The notes: a model not told the origin generated them from the letters alone. DNA of 64,000 nucleotides from Bacteroidales bacterium (GCA_014800245.1 JAAVGM010000038.1:1-64000), one strand, 5' to 3'. Shown: positions 1 through 9,022, numbered from the stretch's first letter. Translations and numbers: made by a program.

Positions 1-1
1 A

Positions 2-115
2 AAGTTCGCTCAAAACAAAAAAGTATTTACGGGTGATTATTTGATGAAAGTTGGACTTGACGTGTTCACATACAACCATAATACATCTATGGTAGTGGAG
101 ATAGTTGCAGAATAA
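2..115 (+). CDS. C-terminal end of an unrecognised protein (partial)
   Basis: An open frame runs in from the left edge and stops at 113-115, giving about 37 residues ending in IVAE. No start is visible and no family is recognised. The 19-bp tandem repeat begins inside its last codons, so the stop lies in the first repeat unit. It could also be chance reading of intergenic sequence. Confidence 0.35.
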   Translation, partial: KFAQNKKVFTGDYLMKVGLDVFTYNHNTSMVVEIVAE

Positions 116-139
116 TTTAGTAGTTGCAGAATAATTTAG
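102..139. repeat. 19-bp perfect tandem duplication
   Basis: The unit TAGTTGCAGAATAATTTAG occurs twice head to tail (102-120 and 121-139). It spans the end of the partial reading frame and may be a recent slippage duplication. Confidence 0.85.
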
Positions 140-190
140 TGGATGGAGCCTAAATTTTCCCAACTACTTTATGATAAAATTTATAAAATA

Positions 191-222
191 GTTGTTATAT
201 AAGAAAATATTTTATAAATTTG
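191..222 (+). promoter_or_regulatory. trp operon promoter
   Basis: GTTG at 191-194 and TAAATTTG at 215-222 are 20 bp apart, matching the Bacteroidetes housekeeping promoter pattern (TTTG at -33, TAnnTTTG at -7). Transcription would start near 229, about 15 nt before the leader peptide. Confidence 0.7.
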
Positions 223-243
223 CAACATTAAGGTGTAAAAGTG

Positions 244-306
244 ATGAAAAAGAGTATAAATATACTGTTTTGGTGGCGCATCGGAGATTCTCTTCGATGG
301 CGTTGA
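244..306 (+). CDS. trpL: trp operon leader peptide
   Basis: A 20-codon frame starts at ATG 244 and stops at TGA 304-306. Residues 10 and 11 are tandem Trp codons (271-276) and residue 19 is Trp, so 3 of 20 residues are Trp. An AAGG-type ribosome site lies about 10 nt upstream. It sits between the trp promoter and a terminator hairpin, directly before trpB. The Trp pair lies immediately 5' of RNA strand 1 of the attenuator, where a stalled ribosome would change folding. A longer overlapping frame (192-410) is rejected because its start lies within the promoter. Confidence 0.8.
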   Translation: MKKSINILFWWRIGDSLRWR

Positions 307-388
307 TTGTGTATCAACTCTTCAAGCCCTGTTTCTGCGGAAACCAATCAGCCATCGGAGAAAGCATCCGGTGGCTTTTTTTATTTTT
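278..388 (+). promoter_or_regulatory. trp attenuator (pause hairpin, antiterminator, terminator)
   Basis: Four strands can be drawn. Strand 1 (278-287) pairs with strand 2 (291-301). Strand 2 pairs with strand 3 (351-361) over 11 positions with one wobble. Strand 3 (351-358) pairs with strand 4 (368-375), followed by a T-rich tract at 376-388. Strands 1 and 3 share ATCGGAGA, which makes the pairings mutually exclusive. Stalling at the Trp codons (271-276) would hide strand 1, favour 2:3 and prevent the 3:4 terminator. This is the logic of the enterobacterial trp attenuator. Confidence 0.8.
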
Positions 389-473
389 AATCAGCATTTT
401 TGATTTTTAATCAAAGGTCGAGATAATCAAGCGACACAAGATTATCTGAATCAACAAGATCATCAAAATTATT

Positions 474-1736
474 ATGGAAAATTTAGACAATACCCTGAGC
501 AAAGAGAAAGCAATGGCCGACCCCTTTCTGCCTGTTGATGAGAATGGATATTATGGTCCTTATGGCGGAGCGTATATCCCGGAAATTCTTCATTCAAATG
601 TTGAAAATCTGAAGAAAGCTTATGCTGAATATATTGACGATCCCGACTTCATGGCAGAATATGAGAATCTGCTCAGCGAGTATGTTGGTCGCCCCACGCC
701 GCTCTATTATGCTAAGCGCCTCTCCGAGCATTATGGTGCGAACATCTATCTCAAGCGCGAGGACCTTTGCCACACCGGCGCCCACAAGATCAACAATGCC
801 ATCGGCCAGATACTCATCGCTAAGCGGATGGGAAAAACGCGCATCATAGCCGAGACCGGAGCCGGGCAGCACGGTGTGGCCACGGCTACAGTCTGCGCCC
901 TGATGGGTCTGAAATGTGTGATATATATGGGAGCAACGGATGTGGCTCGCCAACGCCCGAATGTGGAAAGAATAAAGATGCTTGGTGCGGAGGTGCGACC
1001 TGTGGAATCGGGCAACAAAACATTGAAAGATGCCACCAACGAGGCTATACGTGATTGGTGTTCCAATCCTGCGGATACATTTTATGTGATTGGAAGCACT
1101 GTCGGCCCTCACCCTTACCCGCAGATGGTGGCGCGTTTCCAATCTGTGATAAGCCGCGAGATACGAAAGCAATTAAAAGCACAGACGGGAAGCGAACTGC
1201 CCGATTATGTCATTGCCTGCATCGGAGGAGGAAGCAATGCGGCAGGTGCATTCTATCATTTTCTGAAAGAAGATTCCGTGAAACTGATAGCTGCCGAAGC
1301 AGCAGGATTGGGTGTAGATAGCGGAGAATCGGCCGCTACCATCCATCTCGGCAAGGAGGGGATAATTCATGGATCGCGCACACTCGTGATGCAGACAGAG
1401 GATGGACAGATTGTAGAGCCATATTCCATCTCTGCCGGACTTGATTATCCCGGTATCGGTCCCCTCCACGCTTATCTCGCCAAATCCGGTCGCTCCGAAG
1501 TGACGGCCGTTACTGACGCCGAAGCCCTCAGCGCAGCCTCCACCCTTACTCGCCTTGAAGGGATAATCCCTGCACTCGAATCTGCTCACGCACTTGCCGT
1601 CTTGGATCAGATGCAATTTGCTTCCGAATCCGGGCGATACGCTCATAACAGAAGATTCGGCAAAGATGATGTAATAGTTGTGAATGTGTCCGGAAGAGGG
1701 GATAAGGATATGGAAACTTATCTTGCCCATCTCTAA
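474..1736 (+). CDS. trpB: Tryptophan synthase beta chain
   Basis: Condenses indole with L-serine to give tryptophan, using PLP, in a complex with TrpA. It is 420 residues; the family is usually near 400, and the extra length is N-terminal. The PLP lysine lies in [10 protein letters not shown] (K105), and the glycine-rich phosphate loop GGGSNAAG is present. ATG 513 (residue 14) is an alternative start with a purine-rich stretch before it. First structural gene of the trp operon; trpE follows after 11 nt. Expression is expected to be controlled by the upstream attenuator. Confidence 0.97.
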   Translation: MENLDNTLSKEKAMADPFLPVDENGYYGPYGGAYIPEILHSNVENLKKAYAEYIDDPDFMAEYENLLSEYVGRPTPLYYAKRLSEHYGANIYLKREDLCHTGAHKINNAIGQILIAKRMGKTRIIAETGAGQHGVATATVCALMGLKCVIYMGATDVARQRPNVERIKMLGAEVRPVESGNKTLKDATNEAIRDWCSNPADTFYVIGSTVGPHPYPQMVARFQSVISREIRKQLKAQTGSELPDYVIACIGGGSNAAGAFYHFLKEDSVKLIAAEAAGLGVDSGESAATIHLGKEGIIHGSRTLVMQTEDGQIVEPYSISAGLDYPGIGPLHAYLAKSGRSEVTAVTDAEALSAASTLTRLEGIIPALESAHALAVLDQMQFASESGRYAHNRRFGKDDVIVVNVSGRGDKDMETYLAHL

Positions 1737-1747
1737 AATTATTAATT

Positions 1748-3142
1748 ATGAAAATCCACCAGCATACCACCCTCATATCCGCAGATCTCGAAACCCCGGT
1801 GGGCCTATATCTGAAGATCCGCGATCTCTACCCTTGCTCGGCTCTTCTCGAAAGTTCCGATTATCATACCACCCAGAATTCCGTTTCCCTGATCGGTGTG
1901 GAACCGATCGGCAGTTTCACCCTTCTTGACGATATCATCTCCCTTCGCTATCCCGACGGAAAAGAGGAGACTCGCCCCGCAAAAGCAGTGACGGATACAC
2001 TGAAGGAATATATTGCATCTTTTACGACGGATCTTGATGATCCCAACTTATTCAATGGGCTGTTAGGTTTTACGGCCTACGATGCTGTGAGATATTTTGA
2101 GCCGTCGGTAAAGATACAGCCGAGAGAGGAGAAATTTCGTGATATCCCCGATATGCAATATCTTCTATATCGCTTTATTATCCAGCTAAATCATTTCAGA
2201 AATGAGATGACCATCATAGAGAATATACCGGAAGGAGAGAAGTCGAGAACCGACGAATTGCTATCCATTATCCGAAACCATAACGTGGCAACATATTCAT
2301 TTCATCCCGGCGAGAATATAGAATCGCCCGTAACCGATGAGGAATATGAAGATATGGTGAGAGAGGGGATAGCCAGATGCAAACGTGGGGATGTTTTTCA
2401 GATTGTGATTTCGCGTCGCTTCTCGCAAGATTTTTCAGGAGACGAATTCAATGTGTATCGTGCATTGAGATCTGTGAATCCCTCCCCCTATCTATTCTTC
2501 TTTGATTTCGGTACGTTCCGTGTCTTTGGATCGTCGCCGGAAACTCATCTGCGCGTCACCGCCGACCGCCGTGCATATATCGATCCTATTGCCGGGACAT
2601 TCCGACGCACCGGAGATGATGCCCGCGACCGCAAACTTGCCGAGCAGCTTCTTTCCGATCCCAAAGAGAATGCCGAACATATAATGCTTGTGGATCTTGC
2701 ACGAAACGACCTGAGCCGAAGCGGAGGGAAGGTGTCGGTGGAATATCTAAAGCAGATACAATTCTATTCTCATGTGATCCATATGGTGAGTCGTGTCGTT
2801 GCACTTCTTCCTCCCTCTGCCGATCAATATCGTCTTTTTGCGGCCACATTCCCGGCAGGAACTCTTAGTGGAGCTCCGAAAGTAAGGGCTATGCAATTGA
2901 TTAATGAAATAGAGCCTGTGAGCCGTGTGGCGTATGGGGGCTGTATCGGAACATTCGGTTTTGACGGTTCAATCAATCAGGCAATCACCATCCGTTCTTT
3001 CCTCAGCTGCGGAGGCCGTCTTTACAGTCAGGCGGGAGCCGGAGTGGTGGCAAGATCTGATCCCCATAGCGAATTATGCGAGACCAACAACAAACTCGGA
3101 GCATTGGTGAAAGCTGTGGGGAGAGCGGAGATAACCTTATAA
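1748..3142 (+). CDS. trpE: Anthranilate synthase component I
   Basis: Converts chorismate to anthranilate using ammonia supplied by TrpG; first committed step of tryptophan synthesis. At 464 residues it is full length for this family. The C-terminal chorismate-binding domain is clear, with DPIAGTFRRTG, the ARNDLSRSG stretch, FPAGTLSGAPKVRAM, YGGCIG and QAGAGVVARSDP. The N-terminal region carries an LLESS motif typical of the feedback tryptophan site. It lies 11 nt after trpB and 12 nt before trpG, in the same operon. Confidence 0.97.
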   Translation: MKIHQHTTLISADLETPVGLYLKIRDLYPCSALLESSDYHTTQNSVSLIGVEPIGSFTLLDDIISLRYPDGKEETRPAKAVTDTLKEYIASFTTDLDDPNLFNGLLGFTAYDAVRYFEPSVKIQPREEKFRDIPDMQYLLYRFIIQLNHFRNEMTIIENIPEGEKSRTDELLSIIRNHNVATYSFHPGENIESPVTDEEYEDMVREGIARCKRGDVFQIVISRRFSQDFSGDEFNVYRALRSVNPSPYLFFFDFGTFRVFGSSPETHLRVTADRRAYIDPIAGTFRRTGDDARDRKLAEQLLSDPKENAEHIMLVDLARNDLSRSGGKVSVEYLKQIQFYSHVIHMVSRVVALLPPSADQYRLFAATFPAGTLSGAPKVRAMQLINEIEPVSRVAYGGCIGTFGFDGSINQAITIRSFLSCGGRLYSQAGAGVVARSDPHSELCETNNKLGALVKAVGRAEITL

Positions 3143-3154
3143 TCCTTTATTAAG

Positions 3155-3745
3155 ATGAAACTATTGATATTAGATAATTACGATTCCTTCACCTATAACA
3201 TTGTTCATGCTGTGAGGGAGGCGGGGATTGAACCGGTGGTGAAGCGTAACGATGAGATTACACTCTCCGAAATAGATGAGTTTGATAAAATTATTATCTC
3301 CCCTGGTCCGGGTATCCCCTCCGAGGCCGGTATTCTGCCTGAGATGTTGAAAGAATACTCCGGCAAGAAACCGATCTTGGGAGTTTGCCTCGGACATCAG
3401 GCCATAGGGGAATGCTTCGGGGCGAAGTTGGAAAACTTAGAAGATGTGTATCATGGGGTGCAGACTAAAGCACATATTACTGCCCCCGATTATATACTCG
3501 ATGGGATGGGCGAACATTTTCCTATAGGGCGTTATCATTCATGGATTGTTAGCGAAGAAGATTTTCCGGAAACGCTTGAGATAACATCGCGCGATTCCGA
3601 AGGAAGAATAATGTCGATGCGACATCGTGATTTCGACATCCATGGGGTGCAGTTTCATCCCGAATCCCTCCTCACCCCCGGCGGAGAAAAAATCATCAGA
3701 AATTTCATTTTCCATTCCGGTCGATGCCCGGAGATAGAATTATAG
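3155..3745 (+). CDS. trpG: Anthranilate synthase component II (glutamine amidotransferase)
   Basis: Class I glutamine amidotransferase that releases ammonia from glutamine for TrpE. It is 196 residues. The nucleophile is in GVCLGHQAIGE and the His-Glu pair is in HGVQFHPES near the C-terminus; DNYDSFTYN at the N-terminus is characteristic. It is not fused to TrpD. Placement directly after trpE supports TrpG rather than PabA, although one amidotransferase could serve both pathways. Confidence 0.96.
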   Translation: MKLLILDNYDSFTYNIVHAVREAGIEPVVKRNDEITLSEIDEFDKIIISPGPGIPSEAGILPEMLKEYSGKKPILGVCLGHQAIGECFGAKLENLEDVYHGVQTKAHITAPDYILDGMGEHFPIGRYHSWIVSEEDFPETLEITSRDSEGRIMSMRHRDFDIHGVQFHPESLLTPGGEKIIRNFIFHSGRCPEIEL

Positions 3746-3751
3746 GAAAGT

Positions 3752-4753
3752 ATGAACAAGATATTATCAAATCTATTCGAACATAAGAGTCTTTCACGCG
3801 ATGAAGCTCGCGATGTGATGCTCAACATAGCCGATGGAAAATATAACAACAATCAGCTATCGGCATTCATGACCGTCTATCTTATGCGGAGCATCACTCC
3901 TGAAGAATTGACCGGTTTCCGCGATGCAATCCTTCAACGTCGCGTGATAGTTGATTTAGGAGAGGCTGCCCACGATGCAATCGACATTGTCGGTACCGGA
4001 GGCGACGGAAAGAACACATTCAATATCTCCACAGCCTCCTGCTTTGTTGTGGCAGGTGCAGGACGCAAGGTTGTGAAGCATGGCAATTACGGGTCAAGTT
4101 CTGTGTCGGGCGCTTCAAATGTCTTGGAACAGCATGGAGTGAAATTCACATCCGATCCCGACAATCTGCGCCGTTCACTCGAAGAGAGTGGGGTGGCATT
4201 TCTTCACGCCCCTTTCTTCAGTCCTGCTCTGAAATCAGTGGGCCCCGTGCGGCGTTCGCTCCGTATGCGCACCTTTTTCAATATGCTCGGTCCGCTTGTA
4301 AATCCTACCATGCCACGCAATCAGCTCTTGGGAGTGTATAATCTGAAACTCATGCGTCTTTACCGATATATCGCGCAGAATGAGGGTATAAATTGCACAA
4401 TTGTACATTCTCTGGATGGATATGATGAAATCTCTCTCACCTCTCCATTCAAGGTGGCAGATAATAAAAATGAGTATCTTCTTTCTCCCGCACATTTAGG
4501 GATGTCTGTCGTGACTGAAGAGGATCTTTATGGCGGAGATACGGTAGAAGAGGCTTCCCGTGTATTTGATGACGTGCTATCTGGAAAAGCATCGGAAGGT
4601 AAGAAAAATTGTGTTATTGCCAATGCCGCTTTCGCTCTGCATACCCTCGAACCAAACCTTACGATTGCGGATGCTTTGAAGCAAGCCCGTGAATCGTTGG
4701 AGAGCGGAGCAGCGATGGATAGCTTTAAGAAATTTGTGGAAATTTCGAAATAA
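3752..4753 (+). CDS. trpD: Anthranilate phosphoribosyltransferase
   Basis: Transfers phosphoribose from PRPP to anthranilate. It is 333 residues, the normal length. The PRPP and pyrophosphate-binding loop GTGGDGKNTFNIST is present, followed by the KHGNYGSSSVSGASN segment and the conserved MRTFFNMLGPLVNP stretch. It lies 6 nt after trpG and 11 nt before trpC. Confidence 0.97.
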   Translation: MNKILSNLFEHKSLSRDEARDVMLNIADGKYNNNQLSAFMTVYLMRSITPEELTGFRDAILQRRVIVDLGEAAHDAIDIVGTGGDGKNTFNISTASCFVVAGAGRKVVKHGNYGSSSVSGASNVLEQHGVKFTSDPDNLRRSLEESGVAFLHAPFFSPALKSVGPVRRSLRMRTFFNMLGPLVNPTMPRNQLLGVYNLKLMRLYRYIAQNEGINCTIVHSLDGYDEISLTSPFKVADNKNEYLLSPAHLGMSVVTEEDLYGGDTVEEASRVFDDVLSGKASEGKKNCVIANAAFALHTLEPNLTIADALKQARESLESGAAMDSFKKFVEISK

Positions 4754-4764
4754 AAGAGAAAAAG

Positions 4765-5541
4765 ATGAATATACTTGAAAAGATAGCCACTACCAAACGA
4801 GAAGAGGTAGCGGCGATGAAGAGATTGGTTCCGGAGCGCACGCTTGTTGTCGAGGCATATTCCGTGTTGCGGTCCGTTCTTTCGATGAGCAGGTCAATAC
4901 TCAGGCATTATCCCGGAATTATAGCAGAGCATAAACGGCGTTCCCCCTCTAAGGGGGAGATTAAACCGATGAGCGATGTTGGAAAGATTGCCGATGCATA
5001 TGCAAGCAACGGAGCAGCGGCTATGTCAGTGCTTACCGATACCCCTTATTTCGGCGGGTCGCTCGCAGATTTAGCTGTAGCGCGTGAAAAAGCACCGCGG
5101 CTCCCTTTGCTCAGGAAGGAATTTGTAGTGGATGAATATCAGATCTATCAGGCTCGCCTTATGGGTGCAGATGCGGTTCTGCTCATTGCTGCTCTCTTGG
5201 ATGCTGATACTTTGCAACGATTCAACGATACTGCACATTCCCTCGGAATGGAAACATTGGTGGAGGTGCATGATGCAAAAGAGATTTTGAAAGTCCCTGA
5301 AGATGCCGATATGGTTGGGGTCAACAATCGCGACCTCACCTCCTTCTCTATAAATATTGGCAATTCCGCCCGTCTGGTTGATATGCTTCCCGAAGGGATA
5401 GTGAAAGTGGCGGAGAGTGGCATTCAGAATGCTGAAGATATAGATAGGTTGCGTAGTGTCGGCTTTGATGGTTTCCTGATAGGGGAGGCATTGATGTCAA
5501 AGGAGGATCCGGGGGCAGCCTTGCGCGCGCTGATAGATTAA
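4765..5541 (+). CDS. trpC: Indole-3-glycerol phosphate synthase
   Basis: Ring-closing decarboxylation of CdRP to indole-3-glycerol phosphate. It is a 258-residue TIM barrel. Diagnostic segments include IIAEHKRRSPSKGEI, LRKEFVVDEYQIYQARLMGA, GVNNRDL and the phosphate-binding ESGIQNAEDI and GFLIGEALM near the end. It is separate from trpF, unlike the fused enterobacterial enzyme. It is 10 nt from trpF. Confidence 0.97.
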   Translation: MNILEKIATTKREEVAAMKRLVPERTLVVEAYSVLRSVLSMSRSILRHYPGIIAEHKRRSPSKGEIKPMSDVGKIADAYASNGAAAMSVLTDTPYFGGSLADLAVAREKAPRLPLLRKEFVVDEYQIYQARLMGADAVLLIAALLDADTLQRFNDTAHSLGMETLVEVHDAKEILKVPEDADMVGVNNRDLTSFSINIGNSARLVDMLPEGIVKVAESGIQNAEDIDRLRSVGFDGFLIGEALMSKEDPGAALRALID

Positions 5542-5551
5542 AGTTGTAAGA

Positions 5552-6166
5552 ATGAAAATCAAGGTTTGTGGAATGCGCGACGCGCGAAATATAGAGGAGG
5601 TCTCTCTATTGGACATAGATTTTATGGGCTTCATCTTCTATCCTCGTTCGCCTCGCTGCTGCTCGGAATATATATCAGCCCATACGTTGAAACAATTACC
5701 CGAAAGTGTAACTCCGGTTGCGGTAACGGTCAATATGGATTATGACGCATTGACCGATCTATCCTCCAAATATGGCTTCCGCACATTTCAACTCCATGGC
5801 TCGGAATCCCCCCAACTTTGCCGGCGACTCAGGGAAGAGGGGGCCAAAGTGATAAAGGCAATCGGAATAAAGGATAAGGCGGATCTGGAGAAAGTGAGAA
5901 GATATTCAGGAAGTGTAGATTATTTCCTTTTTGATACATCCACCCCTTCTCATGGAGGATCAGGACGTAAATTTGATTGGAAATTGCTTGAAGAATATGA
6001 TCTTTCAGTGTCATTCCTTCTCAGCGGAGGGATCACTCCGGCAGATGCGGATATGATCTCCCAATTCCATCATCCGCAATTTGCAGGTATAGATTTAAAC
6101 AGCGGTTTTGAAATTGCTCCCGGGCTTAAAGACTTAGATCGAATCAAAAAATTTATTAAAAGGTAA
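5552..6166 (+). CDS. trpF: Phosphoribosylanthranilate isomerase
   Basis: Amadori isomerisation of PRA to CdRP. It is a 204-residue TIM barrel. The N-terminal KVCGMRDARNIEEV carries the catalytic Cys; the catalytic Asp is probably in the YFLFDTS segment; LLSGGITPADAD and GIDLNSGFE form the phosphate site. It is 4 nt from trpA, so the two are probably translationally coupled. Confidence 0.96.
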   Translation: MKIKVCGMRDARNIEEVSLLDIDFMGFIFYPRSPRCCSEYISAHTLKQLPESVTPVAVTVNMDYDALTDLSSKYGFRTFQLHGSESPQLCRRLREEGAKVIKAIGIKDKADLEKVRRYSGSVDYFLFDTSTPSHGGSGRKFDWKLLEEYDLSVSFLLSGGITPADADMISQFHHPQFAGIDLNSGFEIAPGLKDLDRIKKFIKR

Positions 6167-6170
6167 GAAT

Positions 6171-6956
6171 ATGAATAGACTTGAAACATTACTTGAAAAC
6201 AAGAGAAAGAACCTGTTGGCTGTATATTTCACTGCCGGATTCCCAAAGAAGGATTCCACCGTGGAGGTGATCGATGCATTATGCGCTGCCGGCGCGGATA
6301 TAATAGAGATAGGTATCCCATTTTCCGACCCTATGGCCGATGGAGTGGTGATTCAGCATAGCAGCAATGTGGCGTTGCAGAATGGGATGAACCTCCGTTT
6401 GCTTCTTGAACAAGTGGCGGAAGGTCGCCGTCGCAATCCCGATACCCCCTTCGTGGCTATGGGTTATCTAAACCCTATAATGCAGATGGGGGCGGAGTCA
6501 TTTTTTGAGAATGCAAAAGAGGCAGGAATTGACGGTGTGATCATCCCCGATCTCCCTTTTGACATCTATATGAAGGAATATAAAGAGATTAGCGAACGCT
6601 ATGATATACCCGTAATAATGCTCATCACCCCCGAAACTTCCGAAGAGCGCATCCGCCTTATCGACCGGTATTGCCGTGGGTTCATCTATATGGTATCCAC
6701 CGCCTCCACCACAGGAGCTCGCGACCGTTTCAGCGATGACGCCATAGATTACTTCAAACGCATAGATTCATTAGGTCTGCGTCATCCTCGTTTAATTGGA
6801 TTTGGAATCTCCAATGCCTCCACCTATAATGATGCTTGCCGTTACAGTTCGGGCGCAATCATCGGTTCTCAATTCATCAAGCTGCTTGAATCCGAGCCGT
6901 CGCCGTTGACAGCTGCCGAAGTTCTGAAAACGAGCATAGGAGCCGGGGCTTTATGA
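6171..6956 (+). CDS. trpA: Tryptophan synthase alpha chain
   Basis: Cleaves indole-3-glycerol phosphate to indole and glyceraldehyde-3-phosphate and channels indole to TrpB. It is 261 residues. The catalytic pair is E46 and D57 in EIGIPFSDPMADGVVIQ, and GVIIPDLPF follows. The usual VSRAGVTG loop reads VSTASTTGAR, a variation seen in some Bacteroidetes enzymes. Last gene of the operon. Its last 88 bp overlap the end of the convergent gene, leaving no room for a separate terminator. Confidence 0.96.
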   Translation: MNRLETLLENKRKNLLAVYFTAGFPKKDSTVEVIDALCAAGADIIEIGIPFSDPMADGVVIQHSSNVALQNGMNLRLLLEQVAEGRRRNPDTPFVAMGYLNPIMQMGAESFFENAKEAGIDGVIIPDLPFDIYMKEYKEISERYDIPVIMLITPETSEERIRLIDRYCRGFIYMVSTASTTGARDRFSDDAIDYFKRIDSLGLRHPRLIGFGISNASTYNDACRYSSGAIIGSQFIKLLESEPSPLTAAEVLKTSIGAGAL

Positions 6957-7861
6957 TCGGGATACTTTGCGTAATGTTCGCGGAGTTGGGGGGAGACGTG
7001 AGCTTCTCCCTCCTTGTCGCGATAGAATTCATATCCGTTTCCGCCCGTGATATAGACCGCATCCATCACTCCATATTCGCGCAATGCATCCGCGAAATCA
7101 TACATCGATTCCTTGTGGCGTGTGAGGAAATAATGGAGCGTGCCGTCGGCCATCCTTCCTATTGCTCCGCGTTCCACCTTCCCATGCAATGCGAAAGCAG
7201 CAGGGAGATCGCCCGAACCTAAGATAGCAAACTGACGGAAGAAGCTGCCTCCTGCGTCGGCTGCAAAATCAGAAAGCTTATCATTCAGCGATATGCCGAC
7301 CGCTGTCTTTCCATCTTTGGAAAATGCGATATATCCCGGTCGAGTGCGTTTTTCCTTTGCCGGGAGTATGTCGCCGTCAACCACGACTGTCCCGATTGTG
7401 GTGCCGTCGGGGTAATAATCTGCTGATCTCATCATCAGCACCACCGACCGATCCGCTGTGTCGGGAATCTCTTTTTCGAGCGATCCTCGCAACCCTGCAA
7501 GAGGATAGGAGGTGAATGCCACCCCGAGAATGCTGTCGGTGGCAGTGGTGATCCCTTTCCTCTCCAAGGGAGATGTGATATCCGAGGAAAGATAGGCAAT
7601 ATTATCCGCATCCGATACGGAAGAAGATACCGCGGGATCGACCATCCAGAATCGGTAACGCCAAAGCGCTCCAATTATGATAGCCAACGCCAAGATACCC
7701 AACGCCATCCATATCGTGCGACGCCACGGATGTTTCCTCTTTTCGGGCGGAGGTCCGTCGGTAATCGACGACTCGATGGTGATCACCGGGATATCCACCG
7801 GGCGGTTATCCTCAGCCGGATCATCATTAATTATCTCGATATAGTCGTCAGTCTCTTTCAT
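6869..7861 (-). CDS. Membrane-anchored protein with a NAGPA-like (phosphodiester glycosidase) domain
   Basis: A 330-residue protein: an acidic cytoplasmic N-terminus, one membrane segment at about residues 48-67, then a periplasmic domain. The segments GYIAFSKDGKTAVGI, ERGAIGRMADGTLHYFL and YGVMDAVYITGGNGYEF follow the order of the NAGPA/phosphodiester glycosidase fold, but the family call is by pattern only. Its start codon overlaps the LytTR gene stop by 4 nt, so the two are coupled. Its last 88 bp overlap trpA on the other strand. The substrate is unknown. Confidence 0.6.
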   Translation of the reverse strand: MKETDDYIEIINDDPAEDNRPVDIPVITIESSITDGPPPEKRKHPWRRTIWMALGILALAIIIGALWRYRFWMVDPAVSSSVSDADNIAYLSSDITSPLERKGITTATDSILGVAFTSYPLAGLRGSLEKEIPDTADRSVVLMMRSADYYPDGTTIGTVVVDGDILPAKEKRTRPGYIAFSKDGKTAVGISLNDKLSDFAADAGGSFFRQFAILGSGDLPAAFALHGKVERGAIGRMADGTLHYFLTRHKESMYDFADALREYGVMDAVYITGGNGYEFYRDKEGEAHVSPQLREHYAKYPDHKAPAPMLVFRTSAAVNGDGSDSSSLMN

Positions 7862-8232
7862 GATGTCTGATTGTCTTCATTAAGTTCCTTTTTCAGGGCT
7901 TTGGCGCTGTCGCGCCCGATCTTGATATGTTTCACTTTATCCGACACTGTCAGTCCGCCGAAACGGACATCCCGCTCATTCACATTCACCGTCCTTACAT
8001 GATCCTTATTAATAAGATAGCTGCGCGCAATCCTTGAGAAGGGATTGCGATGCAGCTTGCAGAACTGTTCCTCGAAATAGTGAATCTGGAACGTGAATTT
8101 CTCGCATGTGCCGTCAACAAGATATAGATAGCTGTAATTGCCGTCGGCGATGACATAGACAATCTCTTCGACGGCAACTTTATACACCTCATTGGCGGTG
8201 TGGATACATACCCATTCTTTATAGTGTTGCAT
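7858..8232 (-). CDS. LytTR-type DNA-binding regulator
   Basis: A 124-residue protein consisting almost entirely of a LytTR domain: an EIVYVIADGNYSYLYL strand, an EEQFCKLHRNPFSRIARSYLIN segment and a C-terminal KIGRDSAKALKKEL. There is no receiver domain, so it is not a standard two-component regulator; its signal may come through the coupled membrane protein downstream. LytTR proteins usually bind direct repeats about 21 bp apart; see the 96-bp repeats at 11037 and 14514. Confidence 0.85.
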   Translation of the reverse strand: MQHYKEWVCIHTANEVYKVAVEEIVYVIADGNYSYLYLVDGTCEKFTFQIHYFEEQFCKLHRNPFSRIARSYLINKDHVRTVNVNERDVRFGGLTVSDKVKHIKIGRDSAKALKKELNEDNQTS

Positions 8233-8258
8233 ACCTAAGGAACGTTTGTCCCTTAGGT
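8233..8258 (-). promoter_or_regulatory. Perfect inverted repeat at the LytTR gene start
   Basis: ACCTAAGG (8233-8240) and CCTTAGGT (8251-8258) form an 8-bp inverted repeat ending next to the LytTR start codon. It could be an autoregulatory site, an RNA hairpin over the ribosome site, or the terminator of the gene ending at 8281. Confidence 0.4.
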
Positions 8259-8280
8259 AAATTGTGCAACCTGTTTAGAT

Positions 8281-8661
8281 TTAGAGATAAGTATTTACGA
8301 TTGATTTCACGATCTTGCCTGCGTTGCTTATTGTGGTTTTGTAAAGGAGTTTCCCTTTGGGTGCGGATACCACGCGAAAGTTGGTGGCAGAAAGGGAGAT
8401 CACGTCGTTGATCCCATATCCGCGGAGGTCGGCATCGGAATATACCTCACACATATTCCCTGATTTCTTATAGTAGATTGTCACTGTCTTGCCATTGGCG
8501 AGAGTAGCAGTCTGCTCCACCACGAGCTGTGTCGGGAGCATTGCGGCGATGGAGCTTGTAGATTTGGCCTGAGCCTTGGGGGCAGCTGCAGCGGAAGCAC
8601 CACCGAAAAGGATTGCGCATGATACGAAGATGGTAGCGAAAGTCTTTGCAAAATTTTTCAT
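8281..8661 (-). CDS. Small secreted protein of unknown function
   Basis: A 126-residue protein with a clear signal peptide (basic N-terminus, hydrophobic core, Ala-rich cleavage area near residue 26). The mature part of about 95 residues is beta-rich in appearance and has no recognised motif. It has its own promoter (8747-8754) and an 80-nt leader. Its stop is about 50 nt before the LytTR gene on the same strand, so read-through is possible. Confidence 0.7.
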   Translation of the reverse strand: MKNFAKTFATIFVSCAILFGGASAAAAPKAQAKSTSSIAAMLPTQLVVEQTATLANGKTVTIYYKKSGNMCEVYSDADLRGYGINDVISLSATNFRVVSAPKGKLLYKTTISNAGKIVKSIVNTYL

Positions 8662-8746
8662 TTTGATCTCTGTTTTAGTTAATATATTGTTAAGTTTTAT
8701 CTTCTTGGAGAATCCCTCTTGCGAGGGTTGTTCCCTTTCGACTTTG

Positions 8747-8754
8747 CAAATTTA
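8747..8754 (-). promoter_or_regulatory. -7 promoter box for the small secreted protein
   Basis: On the minus strand this reads TAAATTTG, matching TAnnTTTG. It lies 86 bp before the start codon at 8661. No convincing -33 box is seen. Confidence 0.5.
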
Positions 8755-8894
8755 ACGACTCTTTTCCGCTAATGTTTCTCTTTTCCGCTTATCCCTGTAT
8801 GAATCCGTCAAGAACGCTTATAAACCCGTAAAAAAGTAAGTAATTGTAGGATGGACTCTTATTTCCATAAAGTTCAATCTAATTTTTTTTTGCT

Positions 8895-8957
8895 GGAAAG
8901 GATTATTTTATGCAAATTTTCAGTACAACTGCAAATTTGCATAAAATAATCCTTTTC
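8895..8957. repeat. Perfect long hairpin
   Basis: A 23-bp perfect inverted repeat (8897-8919 with 8933-8955), extendable to 25 bp with one wobble, has a 13-nt loop. It lies 3' of the nicotinamidase-like gene on the minus strand and may end that transcript, but only weak T tracts follow on either strand. Confidence 0.8.
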
Positions 8958-9022
8958 TAATGGTAGATAGATACATACATAGGACAATGACTGAGGTAAT
9001 TCAAGGAGTTGGAAGGTAATTC

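Noticed and set aside
102..139. CRISPR-like repeat
   Set aside because: Only two head-to-tail 19-bp units without spacers; no array or cas genes in the window.
192..410. 72-residue frame before trpB
   Set aside because: Its start lies within the promoter and it runs through the terminator; the 20-codon leader at 244-306 explains the region better.
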